A stretch of 64,000 nt of DNA from positions 124,001 through 188,000 of the forward strand of contig CAWDUQ010000001.1 in the NCBI GenBank assembly GCA_963805495.1, given 5' to 3'. The notes beneath the pieces are model-generated. The model was not told the origin of the DNA and searched no databases. It saw nothing but the letters and a program-made list of their open reading frames with translations. The number at the start of each line of letters is the position of its first letter. Positions within the stretch are counted from its first letter, which is position 1. Below are positions 56,353 through 63,798 of this stretch, piece after piece. A program made the translations under genes and the position numbers. Origin of the DNA: DAHUXD01 sp963805495. Lineage in GTDB: Bacteria > Acidobacteriota > Thermoanaerobaculia > UBA5066 > Gp7-AA6.

Positions 56353-56775
56353 GGCCCCACTTCGTTGCTCCAGTAGTGGCCTGGCAAAGTGCTGTCGCAA
56401 ATCTGAGAAGTAAACGATTCCTAGAATCAGGCCCGCAGCGACCGTGGAGAGCAGCGCTGCTGCCCCCGGTGGCCCAGGATAGACACGTGGGCCTTTGACG
56501 ACAGTGCCCACCACGCCAAGCAACCAGCCCACGGTGTAAATGGTCCGGGCTCGCCACCAAAGACGCCAAAGCCCAATCCAACCCACGACAAGAAGAACGA
56601 AACTGCTGCCTCCCAACCAGGATGCGATGGCGCCCTGCCGCTTCCACTGCAGCGCCGCGAAGCTTCGTAACTCTGGAGGAAGCGAGTCCTTCAACAGAAG
56701 TGTCCAAACCACCCACGCGAGACCACACGCGATCTCGCACACAATCAATATCCTGAGCACGCGCTTGAGGTTCAT
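56347..56775 (-). CDS. Membrane protein, unknown
   Basis: 142 residues: VLRILIVCEIACGLAWVVWTL, GSSFVLLVVGWIGLWRLWW, TVGWLLGVVGTVVKG, AAALLSTVAAGLILGIVYF. Conserved-looking FAALQWKRQG loop. Ends SGAA on the attC TAA. Confidence 0.66.
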   Translation of the reverse strand: MNLKRVLRILIVCEIACGLAWVVWTLLLKDSLPPELRSFAALQWKRQGAIASWLGGSSFVLLVVGWIGLWRLWWRARTIYTVGWLLGVVGTVVKGPRVYPGPPGAAALLSTVAAGLILGIVYFSDLRQHFARPLLEQRSGAA

Positions 56776-56786
56776 GCGCTTGGGCC

Positions 56787-56862
56787 GCCTAACGGGTGGC
56801 GGGTCAGCGGCGAGCTCCGAGCCGAAGGCGAGGAGCGAGTCCGCTGCACCCGCGGGTTAGGC
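56787..56862 (-). repeat. attC, 76 bp, apical stem CTCC/GGAG
   Basis: Closes the 56879 cassette. Confidence 0.96.
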
Positions 56863-56878
56863 CGCGCCGCCATCGTCG

Positions 56879-57613
56879 CTAATCGTCAACCTCTGGGCAA
56901 GGGGCTGGCGTCTCTTTCACTCGCGTCACGCGATTGGAGCCGGGTATGCGAGCATATTCTCGGCACGCATACCAATCGGGATCGCCGAACGCCGTGTACC
57001 GAAAGCCGTGGGCTGTGAGGTCAAAGCAGATGGAGTTGCCGAATTGGCTCTTCACGAATATGTGGTCGTCGAGAATTCGCGCGATTGTACCGTTGGGCTC
57101 CACAGTGAGCATGGTGTAATCCCATCCCCGGCATCCGGAATACTGTCCCAAGGCAAAGTCCGGTCCGCCGTCGTGATTGTAATCCGCAAGCTCTAACGTC
57201 CAGGGCTCAGCACGAAACCACAGGTCTGGCTGATCGAGCTGCCGTCTGCCGTACTGCCAGTAAACGTTTGGGTCAATGAGGAGTGGGTTCAGCGGAGTGC
57301 AGACTGGAGTGCCGCTTGTGAACTCAACGCATATCTCGAACACCCCCTCAATCTTCGTGGTACCGGAGCCGCCGCACCACAGCTCCTCGTCAACGTACTC
57401 ACGGCCCCGGATCAAATTGATAGAAAGGCGATCGGCCACGCCGTCGCCGTTGAGGTCCTGCCACACGGTTATCACTGTCCCGCTCTCCTGTGCCTGCAAG
57501 GGGCTGCGAAGTGCTAAGGTGACGAGCAGGACGAGCCCAGTGATAGCGCGGCCTAACGGGTGGCGGGTCAGCGGCGAGCTCCGAGCCGAAGGCGAGGAGC
57601 GAGTCCGCTGCAC
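56879..57613 (-). CDS. Exported protein with calcium-loop-like repeats and attC-encoded N-terminus
   Basis: No start codon at all lies between the attC and the end of the signal peptide (AITGLVLLVTLALRSPLQAQ), so the frame must begin in the attC (GTG at 57613) or earlier. Mature domain: VWQDLNGDGVADRLSINLI and ADYNHDGGPDFALGQYSGC, DxNxDGxxD loops as in FG-GAP/EF-hand-like exported proteins; then CFDLTAHGFRYTAFGDPDW. About 224 residues beyond the attC. Confidence 0.62.
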   Translation of the reverse strand: MQRTRSSPSARSSPLTRHPLGRAITGLVLLVTLALRSPLQAQESGTVITVWQDLNGDGVADRLSINLIRGREYVDEELWCGGSGTTKIEGVFEICVEFTSGTPVCTPLNPLLIDPNVYWQYGRRQLDQPDLWFRAEPWTLELADYNHDGGPDFALGQYSGCRGWDYTMLTVEPNGTIARILDDHIFVKSQFGNSICFDLTAHGFRYTAFGDPDWYACREYARIPGSNRVTRVKETPAPCPEVDD

Positions 57614-57626
57614 CCGCGGGTTAGGC
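57551..57626 (-). repeat. attC, 76 bp, apical stem CTCC/GGAG
   Basis: Closes the 57636 cassette. Confidence 0.96.
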
Positions 57627-57635
57627 GGCCCGTGA

Positions 57636-58310
57636 CTACTTACACTCGCCAACGTGACTCTCCGCCACCTTGCCGAACAGCAGCCGCCAGCCTCGTGACT
57701 GATCGTGGTCGGCTAGAGCCTCTCTTTGCCAATCAACAGCGCAACTCGCGTTTGAGGAAGGGAACGCGTACTTCAAGATGATCTTCCAAGGCTCAGCCGT
57801 CTTTTCGAACGAGATGGCGTCCTCAAACAGGTTGGCCGCATCGGCGCTGCGAAAGCTGCCCATGCTAGCCATCCGGGTCAGATCGACTGCGCCAAAGATT
57901 GCGAAGTGGCACCACCGACATGGCTCGTCTATCTCCTCTATGGCCACTATCAGGAAGTCCTCTCCAGCGACTCCAAGGTCTGACCTCTCGTATGACATCA
58001 CGGAGGCCTCGTAGGTATGCCACCAAGACATTTCATCTGAGCGGTTGGCGAGCATCTCGGCCGACTTCTTCAGCTTCTGCTCGTAATTCGGAACGAGCAT
58101 TCTGAGGACTTCTTCCTGCGAGATAGGGACACTACTCGGAAGAATATTGTGGTTCTTGAAGGCATAACCGGGTTGCGGAGGCCCTTGACCGACGAGATTC
58201 CCGCTGATGCCCAGAACGATAGCGGCGCAGACTGAGGCCCTCAGGCCGCCTAACGGGTGGCGGGTCAGCGGCGAGCTCCGAGGCGAAGCCGAGGAGCGAG
58301 TCCGCTGCAC
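57636..58310 (-). CDS. Exported protein with attC-encoded N-terminus
   Basis: Signal ASVCAAIVLGISGNLVGQ follows HPLGGLR of the attC frame with no ATG, GTG or TTG between; attC GTG at 58310. Mature part: ISQEEVLRMLVPNYEQKLKK, WWHTYEASVMSYERSDLGVAGEDFLIVAIE, CRWCHFAIFGAVDLTRM, CAVDWQREALADHD. No family recognised. Confidence 0.6.
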   Translation of the reverse strand: MQRTRSSASPRSSPLTRHPLGGLRASVCAAIVLGISGNLVGQGPPQPGYAFKNHNILPSSVPISQEEVLRMLVPNYEQKLKKSAEMLANRSDEMSWWHTYEASVMSYERSDLGVAGEDFLIVAIEEIDEPCRWCHFAIFGAVDLTRMASMGSFRSADAANLFEDAISFEKTAEPWKIILKYAFPSSNASCAVDWQREALADHDQSRGWRLLFGKVAESHVGECK

Positions 58311-58323
58311 CCGCGGGTTAGGC
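58248..58323 (-). repeat. attC, 76 bp, apical stem CTCC/GGAG
   Basis: Closes the 58349-58636 cassette. Confidence 0.96.
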
Positions 58324-58348
58324 GGCGGGGTTCTCGGACACTCCCGAC

Positions 58349-58636
58349 CTAGCACGGTCCCTTCACCTTGAGCACGCCACGGCCATGCTCGTACGCTGAA
58401 GCCATTCGGTCCACCCAGTACTCGGAAAACCCTGCAAGTTGAAAGGTGCGACGCATCTGCTTATCACTTCGCTTGATTTGGTAACGATGGCACGCAACTA
58501 CAAACTCGTAAAACCGGTCCCAGTCGTTCGAGTGCAACAGCCCCTTGTTGGCCAGTCGCTCGAAACGAGCGAAAACGGGAGTCGTAAAGCGGGTGAGACC
58601 CCACTCAGCGCGGGAGACCAAGCCACTTCTTTTCAT
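58349..58636 (-). CDS. Small basic soluble protein, unknown
   Basis: 95 residues, helical: RFTTPVFARFERLANKGLLHSNDWDRFYEFVVACHRY, FQLAGFSEYWVDRMASAYEHG. No motif or family recognised. ATG at 58636, 9 bp from the attC at 58645. Confidence 0.62.
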   Translation of the reverse strand: MKRSGLVSRAEWGLTRFTTPVFARFERLANKGLLHSNDWDRFYEFVVACHRYQIKRSDKQMRRTFQLAGFSEYWVDRMASAYEHGRGVLKVKGPC

Positions 58637-58644
58637 CTCCGTCC

Positions 58645-58720
58645 GCCTAACGGCTGGCGGGTCAGCGGCGAGCTCCGAGGCGAAGCCGAGGAGCGAGTCC
58701 GCTGCACCCGCGGGTTAGGC
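58645..58720 (-). repeat. attC, 76 bp, apical stem CTCC/GGAG, arm CGGCTGGCGGG
   Basis: Closes the second KOW cassette. Confidence 0.95.
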
Positions 58721-58726
58721 CGCGCC

Positions 58727-58894
58727 CTACACTTGGACATTCTTGGCCAGCGTCTTGAACCGAGGCCCGATCTGTGGCACCACGGTGATGGTGACGTGAC
58801 CGCTCTTACTCTTTTTGATGTCGCGTACGGTACCGGATTTACCTTTGTGCGTGCCGGCGATGACTTTACAGAAGGCACCCTCTTTCAATTTCAT
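58727..58894 (-). CDS. KOW-motif small protein, copy 2
   Basis: 55 residues: MKLKEGAFCKVIAGTHKGKSGTV (KOW), VTITVVPQIGPRFKTLAKNVQV, stopping six residues earlier than the 13259-13444 protein. Differences from that copy are mostly conservative (NV to KV, VAGAH to IAGTH), which supports a maintained coding gene. Confidence 0.7.
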   Translation of the reverse strand: MKLKEGAFCKVIAGTHKGKSGTVRDIKKSKSGHVTITVVPQIGPRFKTLAKNVQV

Positions 58895-58927
58895 CTATGC
58901 CTCCGCGTCCACTCCGTGCGTTGCGCG

Positions 58928-59003
58928 GCCTAACGGGTGGCGGGTCAGCGGCGAGCGCCGTAGCGAAGCGTAGGCGCGAGTCCGCTGCACCCGCGGGTTA
59001 GGC
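58928..59003 (-). repeat. attC, 76 bp, apical stem CGCC/GGCG
   Basis: Closes the 59016 lipoprotein cassette. Confidence 0.96.
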
Positions 59004-59015
59004 GGCGTATTCACG

Positions 59016-59432
59016 TCAGCTCACCGTGCGCGCCGGGTCCGAGTCCAAGTGGATAAACAACTTCACCGTGCATCTCTGGTTTGCCCCGAGCTCAAAAGGG
59101 TACAGAACCGGATCGAAGCCAGACAAGCTCGCATCAACTCGCCACGTTCCGGGCGGCATCCGAAGGGTCGCGATTCCATGAGGGTCCGTCAGCTTCTCGG
59201 CCACGATCTCTCCGTCCGGGCGTCTGAGCCTCACCGTCACTCCTGGCAGCGGAGCCAAACCCTTGTGGTCCCGTACATTCACAGCGACGGTCCAATCGGC
59301 CTCCCCACCGACTTCCTGGCATGACGAACTCGAGACCGCTGACGGCCTCGCAAAGGTCCAATATTGCTTGCCGTCGATCGTCTCGCATCCAGTGGCGAAG
59401 ATGATCGATCCAGTCGCTATTCCAACCGCCAA
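59016..59432 (-). CDS. Lipoprotein with carboxypeptidase regulatory-like domain
   Basis: 138 residues from TTG at 59432; the attC GTG at 59510 is an in-frame alternative that gives a complete basic n-region. Signal LAVGIATGSIIFATGCET (lipobox FATGC). Mature part: TVAVNVRDHKGLAPLPGVTVRLRRPDGEIV, TDPHGIATLRMPPGTWRVDAS, the beta-sandwich CarboxypepD_reg pattern. Anchored extracytoplasmic protein of unknown role. Confidence 0.7.
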   Translation of the reverse strand: MAVGIATGSIIFATGCETIDGKQYWTFARPSAVSSSSCQEVGGEADWTVAVNVRDHKGLAPLPGVTVRLRRPDGEIVAEKLTDPHGIATLRMPPGTWRVDASLSGFDPVLYPFELGANQRCTVKLFIHLDSDPARTVS

Positions 59433-59447
59433 TGTGAAGTAGAAGCC

Positions 59448-59523
59448 GCCTAACGGGTGGCGGGTCAGCGGCGAGCGCCGTAGCGAAGCGTAGGCGCGAG
59501 TCCGCTGCACCCGCGGGTTAGGC
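59448..59523 (-). repeat. attC, 76 bp, apical stem CGCC/GGCG
   Basis: Closes the third family I variant cassette; same loop type as its twin at 28504. Confidence 0.96.
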
Positions 59524-59569
59524 GACGCTTGCTCGCCACTGCGCCACGCTGCGGTCACCCGCTTTAGCT

Positions 59570-59725
59570 CTACGCCCACGGACTTGATTCTCCGGGTGCC
59601 ACCACTGCCTCTAGCCCTGACGTCAGACGCCCTGCAACCCACGACCCGCGGCTATCGTTGACGGGCCAGGCCAATCGCCACGCTGGAAAAGCCCCGGGCA
59701 GGAAGGCGGAACTCGGGGACCTCAT
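59570..59725 (-). CDS. Family I small protein, divergent subfamily, copy 3
   Basis: 51 residues, identical to 28626-28781, as is the complete cassette body (59524-59737 versus 28580-28793), 31 kb away. Confidence 0.52.
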   Translation of the reverse strand: MRSPSSAFLPGAFPAWRLAWPVNDSRGSWVAGRLTSGLEAVVAPGESSPWA

Positions 59726-59737
59726 TCGTCTCACGTC

Positions 59738-59813
59738 GCCTAACGGGTGGCGGGTCAGCGGCGAGCTCCGAGGCGAAGCCGAGGAGCGAGTCCGCTGCAC
59801 CCGCGGGTTAGGC
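59738..59813 (-). repeat. attC, 76 bp, apical stem CTCC/GGAG
   Basis: Supplies the stop of the 59808 gene. Confidence 0.96.
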
Positions 59814-60308
59814 GGCTGCATTTGAGGCCTTCGCTGCCTGATGAGTTAGAAATGCGAACGACAGCCCGGCAAGCGCCGCGCAGATAGCTGGAAGGATGGC
59901 GGTGTCAGCCGGTACCCAAAAGTCGAGCATTTCCCGCCAGGCCGGCGCGCCACCTTGGAGACCATTCACGAGCCACGGACTTACAAACAGCGAAGCCAAG
60001 ACACTCAGATCCAAGAGTACGCGAGGCAGAAGGCGATTCGCGGACCGATGGACCAAGACAGCGACACAGACCAGAACAGACGCGAGCGCGGCCACGGATA
60101 CCGTGGCGACAAGGGCATGCCAAAGCAAGACCTCAATCGACCGAGACGCCAAAGCGCTAGCCCCTGCCGGATGTTCACTGGGTAAGTCGATTGTCAAACC
60201 TCGAATGAGAAGGATCAACCGCCCGTAGAAAAGGACGGGCAGCAGAAGCGGCCACGCCGCGGACAAGGCGAGCCGCCAGGCCACCGACTGTTTCCTCGGT
60301 TCAGTCAT
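59808..60308 (-). CDS. Membrane protein, unknown
   Basis: 166 residues: LALSAAWPLLLPVLFYGRLIL, HALVATVSVAALASVLVCVAVLV, LLDLSVLASLFVSPWLVNGL, AILPAICAALAGLSFAFLTH. Same helix order and loop placement as 51756-52226, so possibly one family. Ends NAA on the attC TAA. Confidence 0.66.
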   Translation of the reverse strand: MTEPRKQSVAWRLALSAAWPLLLPVLFYGRLILLIRGLTIDLPSEHPAGASALASRSIEVLLWHALVATVSVAALASVLVCVAVLVHRSANRLLPRVLLDLSVLASLFVSPWLVNGLQGGAPAWREMLDFWVPADTAILPAICAALAGLSFAFLTHQAAKASNAAA

Positions 60309-60328
60309 GGGATCAACGTTGAACAGCC

Positions 60329-60404
60329 GCCTAACGGGTGGCGCGTCAGCGGCTCGCGAAGAGCCGAAGGCGATGAGCGAGTCCGCTGCACGCGCGTGTT
60401 AGGC
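60329..60404 (-). repeat. attC, 76 bp, arms GCGCGTCAGC/GCTGCACGCGC
   Basis: Loop CTCGCGAAGAGCCGAAGGCG. Closes the SLH-protein cassette. Confidence 0.95.
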
Positions 60405-60452
60405 GCCACCGCCACGGCTGCCTGCGCCTGCGATTGCTCACTCCCGACTACG

Positions 60453-61217
60453 CTAGTTCGGCCAGTACAAACCGAGCGCCGTCGAGATAAAGGCAGCCGC
60501 CTGAGCGCGTGTAAGCGGCGCATCAGGGCAGTAATTGCCGCCGCCGCAACCAACAGTAACACCTGCGTTGTAGAGCGCCTCGATAAACCGATAGAACTGA
60601 TGAGTGCTGGGAACATCAGTGAAAGTGGGCACGGCAGGCGGCGGGCTTAGCTGAAGTTCATAGTATACACGAACCGCAGCATAGTAGGTGCTGCCGTCAG
60701 TAGGAAAGTTCTGCAGATCGAAGGTGTAGACGTTGTTTTGGTTATCCACCGTTACCGGAGGAGAAATGGGAGCTTGGAACACGTTGCAACCAGGAGTTTC
60801 CTCAGACCCGGTGTATATCGTAACAATGGCGCCTCCCATGCCTGCCGGCGAGGCGGCGCTTACGAAAGTGCCTATGAGTTGTCCAGCTGCCGAGTTGTCA
60901 CAGCCTTCGATTTCGACCATTCGAATCGACACGCCCTGTGGAAGGTGAATGGGAGCTACGAAGGATCCTGACGTTAAGTATCGGTCGGGCGTGCCGAGCA
61001 CTGGCGACCAAGTGTCGTCCTGGTCGAATGTCTGAAACTCAGTTGCACTGGCTACCCAGGTCGTAAGGCCATTGATACCGAACTCGGGGCGTCTGCCGGG
61101 AGGTGTCGGATGCCCCGGCGGCGACTGAAGCATCACCTCGGGCTGCGCCGACAGGCCCGTGGTTCGCACAAGACTGAATGCACTCACGATGAGGCAGGCG
61201 CGCAATGCAATGCTCAT
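60453..61217 (-). CDS. Exported protein with a C-terminal SLH-like domain
   Basis: 254 residues. Signal SIALRACLIVSAFSLVRTTGLSA; a beta-rich central region (RMVEIEGCDNSAAGQLIG, YTFDLQNFPTDGSTYYAAVRVYYE); then FTDVPSTHQFYRFIEALYNAGVTVGC and APLTRAQAAAFISTALG, a single S-layer homology domain. SLH domains attach proteins to the cell surface in many bacteria. One of the larger single-cassette genes. Confidence 0.82.
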   Translation of the reverse strand: MSIALRACLIVSAFSLVRTTGLSAQPEVMLQSPPGHPTPPGRRPEFGINGLTTWVASATEFQTFDQDDTWSPVLGTPDRYLTSGSFVAPIHLPQGVSIRMVEIEGCDNSAAGQLIGTFVSAASPAGMGGAIVTIYTGSEETPGCNVFQAPISPPVTVDNQNNVYTFDLQNFPTDGSTYYAAVRVYYELQLSPPPAVPTFTDVPSTHQFYRFIEALYNAGVTVGCGGGNYCPDAPLTRAQAAAFISTALGLYWPN

Positions 61218-61309
61218 GATCTCCTCCTGTTCTGGCGAACAGAGCCGATGATTTGGCGATTGTGGGGGCGCGGCACCGACTCGCCAGCCCCGGCGGCATC
61301 GTCTGAGGC

Positions 61310-61385
61310 GCCTAACGGGTGGCGGGTCAGCGGCGCGTGAAGAGCCGAAGGCGATGAACGCGTCCGCTGCACCCGCGGGTTAGGC
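61310..61385 (-). repeat. attC, 76 bp, loop GCGTGAAGAGCC
   Basis: Closes family I copy 15. Confidence 0.96.
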
Positions 61386-61431
61386 GGCGCTTCACCGCCA
61401 CCATGACCTGCTGCCGACCGCCTTTCGACAC

Positions 61432-61584
61432 TTACGCCCATGACGGTGGTCCCCCGGGAGCCACGACAGCCCCAAAGATAGAGACACCGCAACTCGTCCA
61501 GCGTTCGCAACTAACGTTGTCGACCCGAGCGCCTCGCCACCATGGAAAAGCCCTGGGCAGGAGGGCGTGACTCGGGGCCCTCAT
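61432..61584 (-). CDS. Family I small protein, copy 15
   Basis: 50 residues; MRAPSHALLPRAFPWW, VDNVSCERWTSCGVSIFG, end APGGPPSWA (TAA). Confidence 0.54.
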   Translation of the reverse strand: MRAPSHALLPRAFPWWRGARVDNVSCERWTSCGVSIFGAVVAPGGPPSWA

Positions 61585-61599
61585 TGCTCCGGAACGCCC

Positions 61600-61675
61600 G
61601 CCTAACGGGTGGCGGGTCAGCGGCGCGTGAAGAGCCGAAGGCGATGAACGCGTCCGCTGCACCCGCGGGTTAGGC
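61600..61675 (-). repeat. attC, 76 bp, loop GCGTGAAGAGCC
   Basis: Closes family I copy 16; tandem with the previous unit. Confidence 0.96.
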
Positions 61676-61721
61676 GGCGCTTCACCGCCACCATGACCTG
61701 CTGCCGACCGCCTTTCGACAC

Positions 61722-61874
61722 TTACGCCCATGACGGTGCTTCCCCGGGAGCCACGACAGCCCCAAAGATAGAGACACCGCAACTCGCCCAGCGTTCGCAA
61801 CTATCGTTGTCGACATGCTCGCCTCGCCACCATGGAAAAGCCCTGGGCAGGAGGGCGTGACTCGGGGCCCTCAT
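61722..61874 (-). CDS. Family I small protein, copy 16
   Basis: 50 residues; MRAPSHALLPRAFPWW, EHVDNDSCERWASCGVSIFG, end APGEAPSWA (TAA). Tandem neighbour of copy 15 with a few replacements. Confidence 0.54.
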   Translation of the reverse strand: MRAPSHALLPRAFPWWRGEHVDNDSCERWASCGVSIFGAVVAPGEAPSWA

Positions 61875-61889
61875 TGCTCCGGAACGCCC

Positions 61890-61965
61890 GCCTAACGGGT
61901 GGCGGGTCAGCGGCTCGTGAGGCGCCGAAGGCGCCGAACGAGTCCGCTGCACCCGCGGGTTAGGC
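61890..61965 (-). repeat. attC, 76 bp, loop CTCGTGAGGCGCCGAAGGCG
   Basis: Supplies the stop of the 61960 gene. Confidence 0.96.
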
Positions 61966-62247
61966 GGCTTCGTCACGGCGGCCTTCGAGGCGATCACCAA
62001 GCCACAACTCCCACACGACGAAACCGACGACAGGGACGACCGCGACGAGTGCCCAAGCAGGATTGAGTCCTCGAGCACGAAGGATCAGAGACACGCCAGT
62101 TGCCGCGAGCAGTATTCCGGCACCTATCAGCACGTACGCCAGCGAGGTGTCGGCGTCAAGCATCCACAGACCAACAAGTTGGCAAGCCACCCCCGGCACG
62201 CCAACGACCCAACTCAAGCGATCGAGACGTTGATGCGAAGGCGTCAT
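61960..62247 (-). CDS. Three-helix membrane protein, unknown
   Basis: 95 residues: WVVGVPGVACQLVGLWML, YVLIGAGILLAATGVSLIL, ALVAVVPVVGFVVWELW, then LGDRLEGRRDEAA, ending on the attC TAA. The last helix (VAVVPVVGFVVW) resembles small DUF805-like or phage-shock-like proteins, but no family can be named. Confidence 0.64.
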   Translation of the reverse strand: MTPSHQRLDRLSWVVGVPGVACQLVGLWMLDADTSLAYVLIGAGILLAATGVSLILRARGLNPAWALVAVVPVVGFVVWELWLGDRLEGRRDEAA

Positions 62248-62258
62248 GTTCTTGAGCC

Positions 62259-62376
62259 GCCTAACGGGTGGCGGGTCAGCTGCGGGCGCCCGACCGCCAC
62301 GATGGCCCTTGACTCGCCACGAACTTCCCTCTCGCCAAACCGCATGGCGACCGTCAGCTGCACCCGCGGGTTAGGC
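62259..62376 (-). repeat. attC, 118-bp class
   Basis: Closes family II copy 11. Confidence 0.95.
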
Positions 62377-62739
62377 GCCCTATCCCTGTCGGGTTTACAC
62401 GCCACGCGACACCTCGCTCACCTCAGACCCCGACCACGGGATGCGCCGGCTGGCGCGCGCTACGGATTGTCCTCCCTCTCGCCACTCGCGCGCCAGAGCG
62501 GCGCGGATTACGACGGGGGGCGGGCCGACAGATAAGCCGTCTGGATGCCGTGCCCATGCCCGAGCCTGACTGCGCTCTGCTCCTGGAGCCCAACTAGTCG
62601 GCCCGCATCCCGCAGGCGGACGGCGCGCAGAACTCCTACCGATTACGCCAACCTCTCCCCTCCGGACACAATCGCCTGCCTCGTGACCGTCGACGCGACT
62701 ATCCAGCCCGCGCGCCGGCCGCCGTCTTACGTGCGAAGC
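62377..62739 (-). repeat. Family II cassette body, copy 11 (363 bp)
   Basis: IR2 loop most divergent (GATGCCGTGCCCATGCCCGA, AGCCCAACTAGTCGG), yet arms and total length are unchanged. Confidence 0.8.
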
Positions 62740-62815
62740 GCCTAACGGGTGGCGGGTCAGCGGCGAGCGCCGTAGCGAAGCGTAGGCGCGAGTCCGCTGC
62801 ACCCGCGGGTTAGGC
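62740..62815 (-). repeat. attC, 76 bp, apical stem CGCC/GGCG
   Basis: Closes family I copy 17. Confidence 0.96.
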
Positions 62816-62861
62816 GGCGCTTCACCGCCACGGTGACCTGCAGCCGAAAGCCTTTCGGGAC

Positions 62862-63014
62862 CTACGCCCATGACGGCGCTTCTCCGGGAGCCACGGCAGC
62901 CCCATACATAGAGACACCGCAACTCGCTCCGCGTTCAGAACTACCGTTGTCGACGCAAGCGCCTCGCCACGCTGGAAAAGCCTTGGGGAGGAGGGCGTGA
63001 CTCGGGGCCCTCAT
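62862..63014 (-). CDS. Family I small protein, copy 17
   Basis: 50 residues; MRAPSHALLPKAFPAW, CVDNGSSERGASCGVSMYGA, end APGEAPSWA (TAG). GGAGAG precedes the ATG. Confidence 0.54.
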   Translation of the reverse strand: MRAPSHALLPKAFPAWRGACVDNGSSERGASCGVSMYGAAVAPGEAPSWA

Positions 63015-63029
63015 CTCTCCCCCACGTCC

Positions 63030-63147
63030 GCCTAACGGGTGGCGCATAAGCTGCGGGCGCCCGACCGCCATCAGATCCCTCGCCTCGCTACGGCGTCCCT
63101 TCAACCACTTCTGCATGGCGACCGTCAGCTTCATGCGCGGGTTAGGC
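63030..63147 (-). repeat. attC, 118-bp class, CAT/ATG arm variant
   Basis: Closes family II copy 12. Confidence 0.94.
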
Positions 63148-63510
63148 GCCCTTTCCCTTTCGGGTTTACACGCCACGCGACACCTCGTTCACCTCAGGCC
63201 TCCACCACGGGATGCGCCGGCTGGCGCGCGATACGGATTGTCCTCCCTTTGGCCACTCGCGCGCCAGAGCGGCGCGGATTACGACGGGGGGCGGGCCGAC
63301 AATTGCGTCGTCTGTCGCCCAGGCCGATACCCGAGCCACGATGCGCCCTGCTTCTGGAGCCGCGATAGTCGGCCCGCATCCCGCAGGCGGCCGGCGCGCA
63401 GAACTTGTACCGATTGCGCCGAGCTTTCCCCTCCGGACACAATCGCGAGCCTCGCGATCGTGGACGCGACTACTCAGCCCGCGCGCCGGTCGCCGTCTTA
63501 CGTCAGAAGC
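63148..63510 (-). repeat. Family II cassette body, copy 12 (363 bp)
   Basis: GTTCACCTCAGG and TTTGGCCACTCG variants; IR2 loop AATTGCGTCGTCTGTCGCC. Confidence 0.8.
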
Positions 63511-63586
63511 GCCTAACGGGTGGCGGGTCAGCGGCGCGCGAGGAGCCGAAGGCGATGAACGAGTCCGCTGCACCCGCGGGTTAGGC
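63511..63586 (-). repeat. attC, 76 bp, loop GCGCGAGGAGCC
   Basis: Closes family I copy 18. Confidence 0.96.
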
Positions 63587-63632
63587 GGCGCTTCACCGCC
63601 ACGATGACCTGCAGCCGACCGCCTCTCCTGCC

Positions 63633-63783
63633 TTACGCCCACGACCGCACTTCTCGGGGCGCCACGAATGCCCCTTGAAAAGAGACACCGCACACGACCG
63701 CATTCGCAACTATCGTTGTCGACCCCGGCGCTTCGCCACGCTGAAAAAGCCCTGGGCAGGAGGGCGTGACTCGGGGCCCTCAT
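63633..63783 (-). pseudogene. Family I small protein, copy 18, frameshifted
   Basis: Same lineage as copies 9 and 10 (MRAPSHALLPRAFSAW, VDNDSCECGR) but with one inserted base (CCGCACACGACC for CCGCCACGACC), so the body is 212 bp instead of 211 and the frame is lost before the conserved TAA at 63633. Confidence 0.6.
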
Positions 63784-63798
63784 TGCTCCCCACCGTCC

